A stretch of DNA of 64,000 nucleotides. Origin: a bacterium (GTDB taxonomy: Bacteria > Planctomycetota > JAFGQW01). Location of the stretch: positions 1-64,000 of the forward strand of contig JAUHXU010000005.1 in the NCBI GenBank assembly GCA_030426805.1, read 5' to 3'. The notes under the pieces were generated by a model, which saw only the letters and a list, made by a program, of their open reading frames with translations, was not told the DNA's origin and searched no databases. The first letter of the stretch is position 1. Each line of letters starts with the position of its first letter. Positions 44,293 through 53,932 of this stretch are shown here, one piece after another. Both the position numbers and the translations under genes were made by a program.

Positions 44293-45237
44293 GTGATCTC
44301 TGCCAATCGGCTGACCAAGGCGTATGGCGACTTCCTCGCGATCGAAGACCTGTCCTTCGACATCGAGGGCAACACCGTCGTCGGGTTTCTCGGCGCCAAC
44401 GGCGCGGGCAAGTCGACGACGATGCGCATTCTCGCGTGCTACCTGCCCCCCACCTCGGGTTCGGCGCGGGTCGCCGGCTTCGACTGTTTCACGCAGTCGA
44501 TGCAGGTGCGGCAGGCCCTCGGCTACCTGCCGGAGAGCGTGCCGCTCTACACGGACATGCGCGTCGAGGAATACCTCCGCTACATGGCGCAACTCAAGGA
44601 CGTGCCCGCCCGGCAGCGCACGCTGGCGATCGATCGCGTGCTCGAGACGTGCCGCATCGCGCCGCGCCGCCGCAAGGCGATCAGCACGCTCTCGAAGGGC
44701 TTTCGCCAGCGCGTCGGCCTCGCAGCGACACTGATCCACGACCCGAAGGTGCTGATCCTCGACGAGCCGACGGTCGGCCTCGACCCGGTCGAGATCCGCG
44801 AGACGCGCCAGATGATCCGCGGCCTCGCGGAACAGCACACCGTGTTGCTCTCGACGCACATCCTGCCCGAGGTGCAGCAGATCTGCGGGCGCGTGATCAT
44901 CATTCGCGGCGGCCGCATCCTCGCGAACGCGGCGATCGACGAACTCGTCCGCGAGCAGAGCAACCAGTTCGTCGACGTCACCGCCTCCGCCCCGTCGACC
45001 GACGCGCTCGTCGACGCGATGCGTGGGATCGCCGGGGTCGACGCCGTCGACGCTGCCGACGACGACGTCCCGAACGAGCCGCGGTGCCGCCTTCGCATCG
45101 CGGCCGACCACGACGCGCGCAGCGCGATCAGTGGCACGCTCGTCGAACGCGGTTGGTCGTGCCTCGCGCTCGAACCGTCGCGCGAGACGCTGGAGGATAT
45201 CTACGTGAGGCTCACCGAGACGGAGAAGGTCGTCTGA
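44293..45237 (+). CDS. ABC transporter ATP-binding protein, gliding-type (GldA-like)
   Basis: A 314-residue ATPase of a type 2 ABC exporter. The P-loop GANGAGKST (34-42), Q-loop region, signature LSKGFRQR and Walker B VLILDEPTVGLDP are intact, and ILPEVQQIC carries the H-loop region. The C-terminal 100 residues form the extra domain typical of GldA/NatA relatives. The start is GTG at 44293 with AAGGAG eight bases upstream. The next gene starts two bases after the stop, so ATPase and permease are coupled. It probably exports or extrudes a lipid, polysaccharide or envelope component. Confidence 0.92.
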   Translation: MISANRLTKAYGDFLAIEDLSFDIEGNTVVGFLGANGAGKSTTMRILACYLPPTSGSARVAGFDCFTQSMQVRQALGYLPESVPLYTDMRVEEYLRYMAQLKDVPARQRTLAIDRVLETCRIAPRRRKAISTLSKGFRQRVGLAATLIHDPKVLILDEPTVGLDPVEIRETRQMIRGLAEQHTVLLSTHILPEVQQICGRVIIIRGGRILANAAIDELVREQSNQFVDVTASAPSTDALVDAMRGIAGVDAVDAADDDVPNEPRCRLRIAADHDARSAISGTLVERGWSCLALEPSRETLEDIYVRLTETEKVV

Positions 45238-45239
45238 CG

Positions 45240-48200
45240 ATGAATGCGCCGAAGAAGACGTTCCTCGAAGAGTTCGCCGAGTCGTTCCGGCTGCCCGCGG
45301 TGATCGGCCTCGGCCTGCTCGCGGCGGCGACGCTCGCGGCCGGCACGTGGATCGCGGGCGACCTGCTCGACCGCGTCGTCCGCGCGTTCTCGGCGGCCGC
45401 ACGCGAGAAAGCGAGCGATGCGCGCAGCCTTCACGCACTCGTCGCCGCAATCCTCTGGTTCACGGCGCTGGCACTCGGCGCGCGACGCTTCGCACCCGCC
45501 GGCACCGTGCGCAACGCGATCGTGGCAGGCACGGGCGTCGCGGCGATCGCGCTGTTCCTCGCCGCACCGAACCTGCTCACGCTGGCACCGCTGTGGATCC
45601 CGCTCGCGCTGATCGTGCTGATCGGCGCGGTGCACGTCGTCGTCGCGACGCATGTGCCGGCGATCGCGATGCGCGAACTGGCGAACGTGCTGCTCAATCC
45701 GCTCGGCTACGTCGTGCTCACGGTGTTCGCGATCGTGCTCGCGATCCTGTTCGCCGACGCGACGAAGCTCCTCGCCGAGGCGACGCCGACGAGCCGACTG
45801 GGCCTCGCCCCGCTGCTCGCGTTCTTCGGTGAGGCGTCGGACGGCGGACGCGAGCTGAACTTCCTCGTCGTCGCGCTGCTGATCATCGTGCCGGTGATCA
45901 CGATGCGTCTCGTCGCCGAGGAGAAGCGCAGTGGCACCGAGGAGGTGCTCCTGACCGCGCCCGTCCGCGAGTGGCACATCATCGCCGGCAAATTCGCCGG
46001 CACCTATCTGTTCTACCTGCTGATGTGGGTGACCGCGCTCGTGCCGATCTACCTCCTCAGTACGGCAGGCGCTCACTTCGACTGGTGGCAAGTCCTCGCG
46101 GCGATGACCGGGATGGCCTACATCGGATTCGGCCTGCTCGGGATCGGCACACTCGCGAGCGCGGTCACGAAGAACCAGCTCGCCGCCGCGGTGCTGACGT
46201 TCCTCGGGATGCTCGTCTTCACGTTCCCGTCATTCATGGCCGTCTCGCCGACGACCGCGTTCGGCACGCTGCACGTGATCGCGAGCTACGTCGACCTCCG
46301 GCGCCACCTCGAGTGGATCGCGCGCGGCACGATCGACTCGCGGACGGTGTTCCTGTTCGGGTCGGTCGGCCTGTTCTGCCTGTTCCTCGCGGTCCGGGCA
46401 CTGGAGACGCGACGCTGGGCCGGCTTCACGTTGCGCAAGGCGCTGGGTCCGGTCCGCCTGCTGATCCTCGTCGCCGGGTTCGCCGGGCTCGTCTACGGCG
46501 TCGTGCGCGTCGCGGAGTACACCGGCGAGCGCCAGATCCGTCAGCGGGCGGAAGCGCGCCAGGCGGAGGACGCGGCGCGCGCGGCCGCGGAGAAAGCGGC
46601 CGACGCCGCACGCAAGCGCCTCGAGCGCGACTCGACCGCGACGCCGTTCGAGGAGGCGACCGGCCCGACGGGCACCGGCAAGATCGGCAGCGGGGCCGAG
46701 CCGGACGAGGAGCCGGCCCCGGCGGCCCCGGCAGACCCGGCGCCGAAGACGAACACCCCCGACGGCGAGAAGCCGAAGACCGACGGCGGCGGATCCGGCG
46801 GCGCGGCGCCCGCGGCCGACGGGCCGACGACCGACGGGCCCCGTGCGGAGTGGACACCGGCGCGCCTGATCCAGGTCGTCGGCGCGGCGCTGATCGGGCT
46901 CATCCTGTTCCTCGCGATCTTCGCGCGGCTGCTGACCGGCGGTCTGCGCAACCAGGTCGTGTTCGGCTCGAACGTGATCGTCGCGGGACTCGCGGCGCTG
47001 ACGCTCGTCGTGCTCGTGAACTACCTGGCCAACCGCAACCACAAGGCGCTCGACCTGACGCGCGACCGGGTCAACTCGCTGCACCCGGTCATCCTCGCGG
47101 AGGTCGACCGGACGCTGGCCGAGGGCGAGTCCGTCGAGATCCTCGCGCTCGTCGGCAAGCACGACCGGGTCAAGACGCGCACCGAACTCGAGGAGAACAT
47201 CCGACGCGATGCCCTCGAGGAACTCTTCGAGCGCTTCGCCGAGGCCCTGAACCGTCCCGGCGTCGCGCGCTTCGCCTACACGTTCGTCGACCCGCTGAAG
47301 GATCCGAACCGGCGCAACGAGATCGTGAGCCAGTTCAACGTCGACGGCCACAACAACGTGATCGTGCGCTACCGCGACCGCCACGAAGTGCTCGGCGACG
47401 ATGCGCTCTTCTCCCTCGAACTCGACGACGTGCGCGTCGAGGAATACCTCCGGCGCTGGCGCGAGAATCGTCAGCGCGGCGGGTGGATGCCCGAGATTCC
47501 GGACGACCGCGACGCCGCGATCGCACAGGCGGAGATGATCCTCCGCGAGATGGGCAACCCGAACGAATTGCGCACCGCGGTCCCGCGCCCGGCGATGCAG
47601 AAGGTGCTCGGCGAAGCGATCATCCAACTCGTCGAGGCGGGTGACACGAACCTCTACTACACGGTCGGGCACGGTGAGAAACGCCTCGATCCGCCGCGCG
47701 GCGCGGCCGACATCCGTCGCGCGTTCGGCGGCGCGACGCTGTTTCGCCAGACGCTCGCGCAGCTCAACTACGAACCGTGGCCGCTCACGCCGATCACCGG
47801 CGATCGCGAGATCCCGGGGCTGGCGAGCTTCGTTCTGATCGCCGGTCCGACGAAGCCCTTCGCGAAGGAAGAGATCGACCGGATCCGCGCGTTCGTCGAG
47901 CAGGGCGGCAACCTGATCGTCCTGACCGAGGCCGGCCACGACTCCGGCCTCGAGCCGCTGCTCGAGACGTGGGGCGTGTCGATCGACGCGGCGCAGATCT
48001 GGATGGCGGAGATGGCGCGCATGGGCCGCGGCGGGCTGATCCCGCAGAGCCCGTGGGTGATGACGTCCGCGTTCACCGCGAAGCACCCGGTCATCGAGTC
48101 GTTCCTCAAGCACCAGCCCGACACGAACACGATGCGCGGCGCCCGCGACTACCCGGTGACCTTCTGCGCGCTCTGCTCGCCGATCACGATCACGAAGACC

Positions 48201-48716
48201 CCGGACATCGAGGCGAACTGGACGATTACGCCGCTGATCCAGGCGTCGCCGGAACGCACGCGACGCGGGATGTTCGTGCCCTACGCGGAGACGGAACTCG
48301 ACTCGAACCGGCCGACGAAGGAGCCGGCCGAGCGCACCGGTCCGTTCGACATCGCGGTGCTGATCGAGCCGACGGAGGCCAACGCGACCGCCGGCAAGAT
48401 CGTCGTGATCAGTGACACCGACTTCATCGAGGACAAGCTGCAGATCCCGATGAGCGAGGTGCCGGTCGACATCAGCACCTACACCGGCTGGCAGAACAAC
48501 CTCTTCATGGAAGAGTTGCTCCGCTACCTCAAGGGCCGCACGGCCACGCTGACCAGCGAGATCGAAGCGCCGGACCGCTTCGCGTTCGGCCAGGCGATGC
48601 AGCGTCCCGAGTTCAACGCGTGGAAGCGGCGCTCGCAGGCGATCCTGTGGCTCGGCCTACCGGCGTTCTTCGTCTGCTGCGGCATCTTCGTCTTCTGGGT
48701 TCGGAGGAAATCGTAG
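45240..48716 (+). CDS. ABC-2 permease fused to GldG-like domain
   Basis: A 1158-residue fusion. The first part (about 1-430) is an ABC-2 permease with an N-terminal hydrophobic block and six-helix core (NPLGYVVLTVFAIVLAILFADA, VPVITMRLVAEEKRSGTEEVLLTAP). A Pro/Ala-rich charged linker (about 430-540) leads to two more membrane segments, then a GldG/IFT52-type extracytoplasmic domain (about 600-1130: YYTVGHGEKRLDPPRG, LVLIAGPTKPF-type strand, LIVLTEAGHDSGLEPLLETWG), and a final membrane helix. In Bacteroidota the two parts are separate genes (gldF, gldG). Confidence 0.9.
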   Translation: MNAPKKTFLEEFAESFRLPAVIGLGLLAAATLAAGTWIAGDLLDRVVRAFSAAAREKASDARSLHALVAAILWFTALALGARRFAPAGTVRNAIVAGTGVAAIALFLAAPNLLTLAPLWIPLALIVLIGAVHVVVATHVPAIAMRELANVLLNPLGYVVLTVFAIVLAILFADATKLLAEATPTSRLGLAPLLAFFGEASDGGRELNFLVVALLIIVPVITMRLVAEEKRSGTEEVLLTAPVREWHIIAGKFAGTYLFYLLMWVTALVPIYLLSTAGAHFDWWQVLAAMTGMAYIGFGLLGIGTLASAVTKNQLAAAVLTFLGMLVFTFPSFMAVSPTTAFGTLHVIASYVDLRRHLEWIARGTIDSRTVFLFGSVGLFCLFLAVRALETRRWAGFTLRKALGPVRLLILVAGFAGLVYGVVRVAEYTGERQIRQRAEARQAEDAARAAAEKAADAARKRLERDSTATPFEEATGPTGTGKIGSGAEPDEEPAPAAPADPAPKTNTPDGEKPKTDGGGSGGAAPAADGPTTDGPRAEWTPARLIQVVGAALIGLILFLAIFARLLTGGLRNQVVFGSNVIVAGLAALTLVVLVNYLANRNHKALDLTRDRVNSLHPVILAEVDRTLAEGESVEILALVGKHDRVKTRTELEENIRRDALEELFERFAEALNRPGVARFAYTFVDPLKDPNRRNEIVSQFNVDGHNNVIVRYRDRHEVLGDDALFSLELDDVRVEEYLRRWRENRQRGGWMPEIPDDRDAAIAQAEMILREMGNPNELRTAVPRPAMQKVLGEAIIQLVEAGDTNLYYTVGHGEKRLDPPRGAADIRRAFGGATLFRQTLAQLNYEPWPLTPITGDREIPGLASFVLIAGPTKPFAKEEIDRIRAFVEQGGNLIVLTEAGHDSGLEPLLETWGVSIDAAQIWMAEMARMGRGGLIPQSPWVMTSAFTAKHPVIESFLKHQPDTNTMRGARDYPVTFCALCSPITITKTPDIEANWTITPLIQASPERTRRGMFVPYAETELDSNRPTKEPAERTGPFDIAVLIEPTEANATAGKIVVISDTDFIEDKLQIPMSEVPVDISTYTGWQNNLFMEELLRYLKGRTATLTSEIEAPDRFAFGQAMQRPEFNAWKRRSQAILWLGLPAFFVCCGIFVFWVRRKS

Positions 48717-48718
48717 TC

Positions 48719-51187
48719 ATGAACGATCGCGCGACCCTCACGCTCGTCCTCGTCGCACTCGTGCTCGCGTGCGGCACGATCTTCTTCGAGCGCGACGTCT
48801 CGACGACGAACCCGCCGTCGGAGGACCAGTTCGACGTCTTCCGCGGCCTGAAGACGGAGAACGTCGAACGGATCGTCCTCGTCACCGGCGATCGATCCGT
48901 CATCCTCCGCCGCGGCGACACGCGGTGGATGTTCCAGCGACCGCTCAGCGACGACTACGAGGTGCAGTGGGAGGCGGACCCGGACACGGTCAACCGCCTC
49001 GTCGACGCGCTCGTCGCGCTGGAACAGGCGGACCGACCGATCGAGGGCGGCGACGGCATCGTCTGGCGGGACTACGGCCTGCAAGACTCGAGCGATTGGA
49101 TCGAAGTGATCTACGGCTCCGAGCGGGGCGCGGTGACGGCCAAGCTCCACCTCGGCAAGCCCGCCGGCCCGGACGCGACCGGTCGCATCTTCGTCCGCCT
49201 CAACGAGGACAACCGGGTGCAGATCGTCGAGAACACGCTCGGGCAGTTCATCGCACTCGTGCGCGACGGCGGGATCGAGTTCCGCTCGAGGAACCTCTTC
49301 CCGCGTTCCGACCTCCATCGCGCCGAGAGCGTCACGCTCGTGCGGCCGTCGTTCAGCGCGCTCGTGGAGCGCGCGTCCAAGACCGACGGGCTGTGGCAGG
49401 CGCGCTGGACCGGCGCCAAGCGCGACGAGCAGAAATACGCCCGCGCGCGCAGCGACTTCGTCGGCAAGCTCGCCGCCGACATGCAGAAGCTCCGGGTCGA
49501 GTCGTTCGTCGCCGACACCGCGAGCGCCGAGGACCTGAAGCGCTACGGGCTGCTCGAGCCGCAGGCCAACGTGATCCTGGCGCTCCCGCAGGCCAGCGGC
49601 GGCATCCTCGGGATGTTCTCCGGCCCCCAGTCGGCAGACCTCCGGATCGGCAAGGCGGTCGATGGCGACGAGAGCCTCGTCTACGCGGTCGCGCAGCGCA
49701 TCCCGGCGATCTTCACGATGAAGCGCGCGTTCCTCGATTCGCTACCGGAGGATCCGAGCGAGGCGCTGCCCTCGAAGAAGCTCGCCGATGTCCGCTCGGA
49801 CGAGGTGACGAAGATCAAGCTCCGGCACGCGGGCACGACGCTGCGCGCGTCGCTCGTCGACTTCAACTGGAAGGTGAGCGAGCCGATCGAGATCGACGGC
49901 GACGGGCCGACGATCAACGCGCTGCTGACCGCAGTCACGACGACGCCGTACGAGAGCATCGAGTGGCACGCGAACCCGGCCCCGAAGGAACTCGGACTCC
50001 GGACGCCGCAGACGATTTTGACGCTCTACACGAAGCGCGACGGCAGCGACGCGCTCGCGTCACAGCGGATCGAGTTCGGCAAGACGTTCGAGCGCGAGGT
50101 GCCGGCCGCGAAGGAGGGCGACAAGCCCGAGAAGAAGCGGTTCGTCTACGCGCGCCGTGCGGGCGACGTCGCGGTGCGGGTCTACCCGCTCGACAAGCTC
50201 GACAACGCGATCGCGGATCCGATGGCGTTCTACAAGCGACGCATCTGCCAGGTGAACTCGTTCGACGCGACCCACGTCACGCTGACGCGGCCCGACGGGG
50301 TCTACACGTTCGAGAAACGCGAGAACGACTGGTACGCGACGTCGCCGTTCTCGCTGAAGGCCGACGAGGGGAACCTGGGCGGCCTGCTCGGCGAGCTGTC
50401 CTGGCTCGCCGGCGAGAAGGTCGTGGCGGCGAGCCCCGACGCGCTCCCGACGTTCGGCCTCGACAAGCCCGACTACCGGGTCGAGGTCACGGTGAAGCCG
50501 GAGGCCCCGGCGCCGGCGAAGACCGACGACGAGAGCGAGAAGGACGACGCCAAGAAGGAGCCGCCGAAGCCGACGACGCACGTGCTGCTCGTGTCCAAGA
50601 AGGCCGACGGCGACACCGTGACCTGGTACGGCCACGCGCCCGGCTCCCCGCTGATCGTCACGTTGGCGGCCGGCTTCGGCGAGAAGCTCGACGGCGAACT
50701 CGCGACGACGGTCGTCTTCCCGGCGGCGTTCCAGGCCCGCGAAGCGGTGTTCGAGCGCGGCGACGCGATCACGCGGCTCACGCGCGACGCCGACGGTGCG
50801 AAGTTCACGTTCGCGACGACCGAGGACGGACCGCTGAGCGCCGCCGACCCGGACGCCGCTCGCGCGCGCTTCGATGCGCTGGCCGGCCTCCGCGTCGACG
50901 GGCGCTACGTCGCGCACGACGCGAAGGACATGGCCCCCTACGGATTCGCCGAACCGTGGGGCACGGCGACGGTCACCGACCGCGACACACGCAAGACGAC
51001 GCTCGAAGTCGGCGGCGTGGCCGACGAAGAGAAACACGGCAAGAACCGGCGCTACGCGCGTATCGCCGGCACGACCGGCGTGTTCCTCGTGACCGACGAA
51101 GCGCTCGCGAAGGCCTTCGCGGACGCGGCGTCGCTCGAGCCGAAGCCCGAAGACGCGACCGGGGACGCACCGCCACCGCAGAAGTAG
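48719..51187 (+). CDS. DUF4340 domain protein, partner of the GldFG-type ABC transporter
   Basis: An 822-residue protein with one N-terminal membrane anchor (about 5-22) and a long periplasmic beta-rich region made of repeated DUF4340-type units (for example FDVFRGLKTENVERIVLV, RWMFQRPLSDDYEV, DWYATSPFSLKADE, TFGLDKPDYRVEVTV). Such proteins commonly follow gldG-like genes and presumably form part of the exporter on the outer side. A Lys/Asp/Glu-rich insert occurs near residue 600. The ATG at 48719 is two bases beyond the gldFG stop, with GGAGGA upstream. A hairpin follows the gene. Confidence 0.9.
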   Translation: MNDRATLTLVLVALVLACGTIFFERDVSTTNPPSEDQFDVFRGLKTENVERIVLVTGDRSVILRRGDTRWMFQRPLSDDYEVQWEADPDTVNRLVDALVALEQADRPIEGGDGIVWRDYGLQDSSDWIEVIYGSERGAVTAKLHLGKPAGPDATGRIFVRLNEDNRVQIVENTLGQFIALVRDGGIEFRSRNLFPRSDLHRAESVTLVRPSFSALVERASKTDGLWQARWTGAKRDEQKYARARSDFVGKLAADMQKLRVESFVADTASAEDLKRYGLLEPQANVILALPQASGGILGMFSGPQSADLRIGKAVDGDESLVYAVAQRIPAIFTMKRAFLDSLPEDPSEALPSKKLADVRSDEVTKIKLRHAGTTLRASLVDFNWKVSEPIEIDGDGPTINALLTAVTTTPYESIEWHANPAPKELGLRTPQTILTLYTKRDGSDALASQRIEFGKTFEREVPAAKEGDKPEKKRFVYARRAGDVAVRVYPLDKLDNAIADPMAFYKRRICQVNSFDATHVTLTRPDGVYTFEKRENDWYATSPFSLKADEGNLGGLLGELSWLAGEKVVAASPDALPTFGLDKPDYRVEVTVKPEAPAPAKTDDESEKDDAKKEPPKPTTHVLLVSKKADGDTVTWYGHAPGSPLIVTLAAGFGEKLDGELATTVVFPAAFQAREAVFERGDAITRLTRDADGAKFTFATTEDGPLSAADPDAARARFDALAGLRVDGRYVAHDAKDMAPYGFAEPWGTATVTDRDTRKTTLEVGGVADEEKHGKNRRYARIAGTTGVFLVTDEALAKAFADAASLEPKPEDATGDAPPPQK

Positions 51188-51193
51188 GGCGGC

Positions 51194-51227
51194 ACGCGAG
51201 GGCGCCTGGTCCACCGGGCGCCCGCGT
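51194..51227 (+). terminator. GC-rich hairpin between the DUF4340 gene and the second ABC operon
   Basis: ACGCG plus GGGCGCC on the left pair with GGCGCCC plus CGCGT on the right, with a small bulge. It ends 36 bp before the next start codon. It may terminate the Gld-type operon or allow partial read-through. Confidence 0.45.
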
Positions 51228-51263
51228 CCTATACCTCGGGCAACTCTCCTGCAGCGAGGTCTC

Positions 51264-52232
51264 ATGACTGCCAGTGCCCTCACGCTCGACCGGGTCACGA
51301 AGCGCTACGGCGACTTCACCGCGGTCGACGATCTCAGCCTCGAGGTGCCCACCGGATCGATCTACGGCTTCCTCGGCCCCAACGGCTCGGGCAAGACGAC
51401 GAGCATCCGGATGATCCTCGAGATCCTCAAGCCGACCAAGGGCTCGATCACCGTGCTCGGCAAGCCGTCGGCGCTCGACGTGCGCGACCGGATCGGCTAC
51501 CTGCCGGAGGAAAAGGGCCTCTACAAGAAGATGAAGGCGTGGTCGATCATCGCCTACTTCGCCGCGCTCAAGGGGCTCGACAAGAAGACCGCGAAGACCC
51601 GCGCGTTCGAGCTGCTCGAGCGCTACGGCTTGAAGGGCTTCGCGGAGTCGCGGACCGAGGCGCTCTCGAAGGGCATGCAGCAGAAGGTGCAGGTCCTCGC
51701 GTCGATCGCCCACGAGCCGGAACTCGTGATCCTCGACGAGCCGTTCTCCGGCCTCGACCCGGTCAACCAGGAGGTCATGGAAGAGGTGATCCGCGACATG
51801 GCGGCCGCCAACAGGACGATCCTCTTCTCGACGCACGTGATGCAACACGCCGAACGGATCTGTGACCGGATCGTGCTGATCTCGAAGGGCCGCCGGGTGT
51901 TCGACGGCACGATCGCCGAGGCGAAGCGGGCGCTCCCCCGCCGCGTGCGAATCGAGACCGAGGACGACGTCGCGGCGCTGCGCGACCTTCCGGTCGTCAA
52001 GGACGTGATCGGCCTCACGGTCGACGGGATGCCGGTCGAGATGACCGCCGCGACCGAGCCGGTGACGCATTGGGAGGTCGACCTGACCGACGACGCCGAC
52101 GGCCAGGCGGTGCTCGAGGCGTGCTTCAAGAACGGCATCAAGCTCGCCCAGTTCGACCAGAGCGACCCGTCGCTGCACGACGTCTTCGTCCACCTGGTCG
52201 GCCCCGACGCGAAGGAGGCGGCAGTTCGATGA
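51264..52232 (+). CDS. ABC transporter ATP-binding protein, NatA-like
   Basis: A 322-residue ATPase with P-loop GPNGSGKTT (about 37-45), signature LSKGMQQK, Walker B LVILDEPFSGLDPVN and the H-loop STHVMQHAE. The C-terminal 90 residues match DUF4162, which is found in NatA and related drug or sodium exporter ATPases. It starts with ATG at 51264. Its stop overlaps the permease start by four bases (ATGA). The first three residues of the catalytic domain onward closely resemble GldA at 44293, so the two systems are related. Confidence 0.93.
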   Translation: MTASALTLDRVTKRYGDFTAVDDLSLEVPTGSIYGFLGPNGSGKTTSIRMILEILKPTKGSITVLGKPSALDVRDRIGYLPEEKGLYKKMKAWSIIAYFAALKGLDKKTAKTRAFELLERYGLKGFAESRTEALSKGMQQKVQVLASIAHEPELVILDEPFSGLDPVNQEVMEEVIRDMAAANRTILFSTHVMQHAERICDRIVLISKGRRVFDGTIAEAKRALPRRVRIETEDDVAALRDLPVVKDVIGLTVDGMPVEMTAATEPVTHWEVDLTDDADGQAVLEACFKNGIKLAQFDQSDPSLHDVFVHLVGPDAKEAAVR

Positions 52233-53803
52233 AGTACATCTGGCTCGTCGCGGTCCGCGAGTTCGCCGAGAACGCGAAGACGAAGGGCTTTTGGCTCGGG
52301 CTGATCCTGCTGCCGATCATGCTGTTGATCGGAATCCGGGTGCAGGCGATGCTGAAGAAGGCCATCCCGGTGCGCCACTTCATCGTCGTCGATCAGTCCG
52401 ACGACTACGGCAAGCCGATCGCACGCGCCCTGCGTCGCGACCTCGGAAAGCAGCGCCTCGAGGCGCTGACATCGTGGAGCTCGAAGCACGCGGTCGAGGG
52501 CAAGCCGGTCGACCTCGATCGGATCCCCGCGTCGATCGAACAGCTCAAGAAGCAGCTCGGCGCGAATCCGCAGCTTCTCGACGCGTGCTCGACGGACGCA
52601 GGCTGGGAACTCCTGAAGCAGTCGACTCGAAAGCAGATCGCCAGCGACGCGCCACCGATCGAGGAGCCGACCGCACGCTTCGTGCGCGTGCCGCTCCCGG
52701 ACGAGGTCACGCCGGACGACGACCCCGACGCGATCGCCAAAGCACTGAAGCCCTACCTGCTGCAGCAGAAACAGCTCACGGTCGACGGCGAACCGGTGGA
52801 CCTCTTCGCGGCGGTGATCATCCCGAAGGACGTCCGGGGCCGCACGCTCGAGGACGTCGCGCTGGCCGCGAAGAAGGGCACCGAGCTGCCCACCGTGCAG
52901 TATTGGTCGATCAACCTCGCGGACACCGATCTGCCGGGACTGATGCAGCGCGCGATCGACGAGGAGTATCAGCGCCGAGCCTACGTCGACAAGGGCGTCA
53001 ACATCGCTGCGGTGAAGAAGATCCAGGACGCGTCGCTGCCGCTCGCGAAGAAGAACCCGAAGAAGCGCGAAGGCCGCGAGGACGTCAGCATGGCGGACCT
53101 CATCCGCCAGTGGGCGCCGATCGGCTTCGTCTACCTGCTGTGGGTCGCGATCTTCACCGTGTCGCAGATGCTGCTGAACAACACGATCGAGGAGAAGTCG
53201 AACCGGATCATCGAGGTGCTGCTGTCGTCGGTGACCGCGCGCGAATTGATGTGGGGCAAGCTCTTCGGCATCGCGGCGGTCGGGCTCACGATGGTCGCGG
53301 CCTGGATCGTCTCGTTCTTCGCGATCCTCGTCTCGCACAAGTCGCAAGAGACGCAGATGATCAATCAGGTGCTCGAGGTGCTCCAGACCTCGAACCTGAT
53401 CCCCTACTTCGTCGTCTACTTCCTGTTCGGGTTCCTGTTCTACGCCGGCATCTTCCTGTCGATCGGGAGCATCTGCAACACGCTGAAGGAAGCGCAGAAC
53501 TTCATGGGGCCGATCATGATGGTGATGATGGTCCCGCTCGTGACGATGTTCTTCATCCCGAAGGACCCCAACGGCACGCTCGCGACCGTGCTGTCGTGGA
53601 TCCCGCTCTACACGCCGTTCGTGATGATGAACCGCACCGCCGCCGACCCGCCGCTGTTCGACCAGGTCGGAACGATCGTGCTGATGATCGTGTCGACCGC
53701 GGTGATGCTCTGGCTGTCGGCGAAGATCTTCCGGACCGGCATCCTGCGGAGCGGTCAGCCACCGCGCCTCGTCGAGGTCTTCCGCTGGCTCAAGTCGTCG
53801 TAG
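52229..53803 (+). CDS. ABC transporter permease, NatB-like (ABC-2 family)
   Basis: A 524-residue permease: N-terminal helix (about 22-42), a large extracytoplasmic domain (about 45-295) and five or six C-terminal helices. Motifs of the ABC-2 family include NNTIEEKSNRIIEVLLSSVTARELMWGKLFGIAAVG and VMMNRTAADPP. NatB relatives export sodium or other small substrates, though the substrate here is unknown. Its ATG overlaps the stop of the ATPase gene. A hydrophobic stretch MMVMMVPLVTMFFIP is typical of this permease type. Confidence 0.92.
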   Translation: MKYIWLVAVREFAENAKTKGFWLGLILLPIMLLIGIRVQAMLKKAIPVRHFIVVDQSDDYGKPIARALRRDLGKQRLEALTSWSSKHAVEGKPVDLDRIPASIEQLKKQLGANPQLLDACSTDAGWELLKQSTRKQIASDAPPIEEPTARFVRVPLPDEVTPDDDPDAIAKALKPYLLQQKQLTVDGEPVDLFAAVIIPKDVRGRTLEDVALAAKKGTELPTVQYWSINLADTDLPGLMQRAIDEEYQRRAYVDKGVNIAAVKKIQDASLPLAKKNPKKREGREDVSMADLIRQWAPIGFVYLLWVAIFTVSQMLLNNTIEEKSNRIIEVLLSSVTARELMWGKLFGIAAVGLTMVAAWIVSFFAILVSHKSQETQMINQVLEVLQTSNLIPYFVVYFLFGFLFYAGIFLSIGSICNTLKEAQNFMGPIMMVMMVPLVTMFFIPKDPNGTLATVLSWIPLYTPFVMMNRTAADPPLFDQVGTIVLMIVSTAVMLWLSAKIFRTGILRSGQPPRLVEVFRWLKSS

Positions 53804-53932
53804 CGGGCCCTCGCTTGCGGCCGACGCCTCCACCAGGGTACCCTGCCCGCGTCGAAGGAGGCGGGTCGGACGTGGGGTCACGAGCGCGCTTCGCGCCCGG
53901 GCACACCGGCCCAGAAGGTCGAGGAGTGCCCG

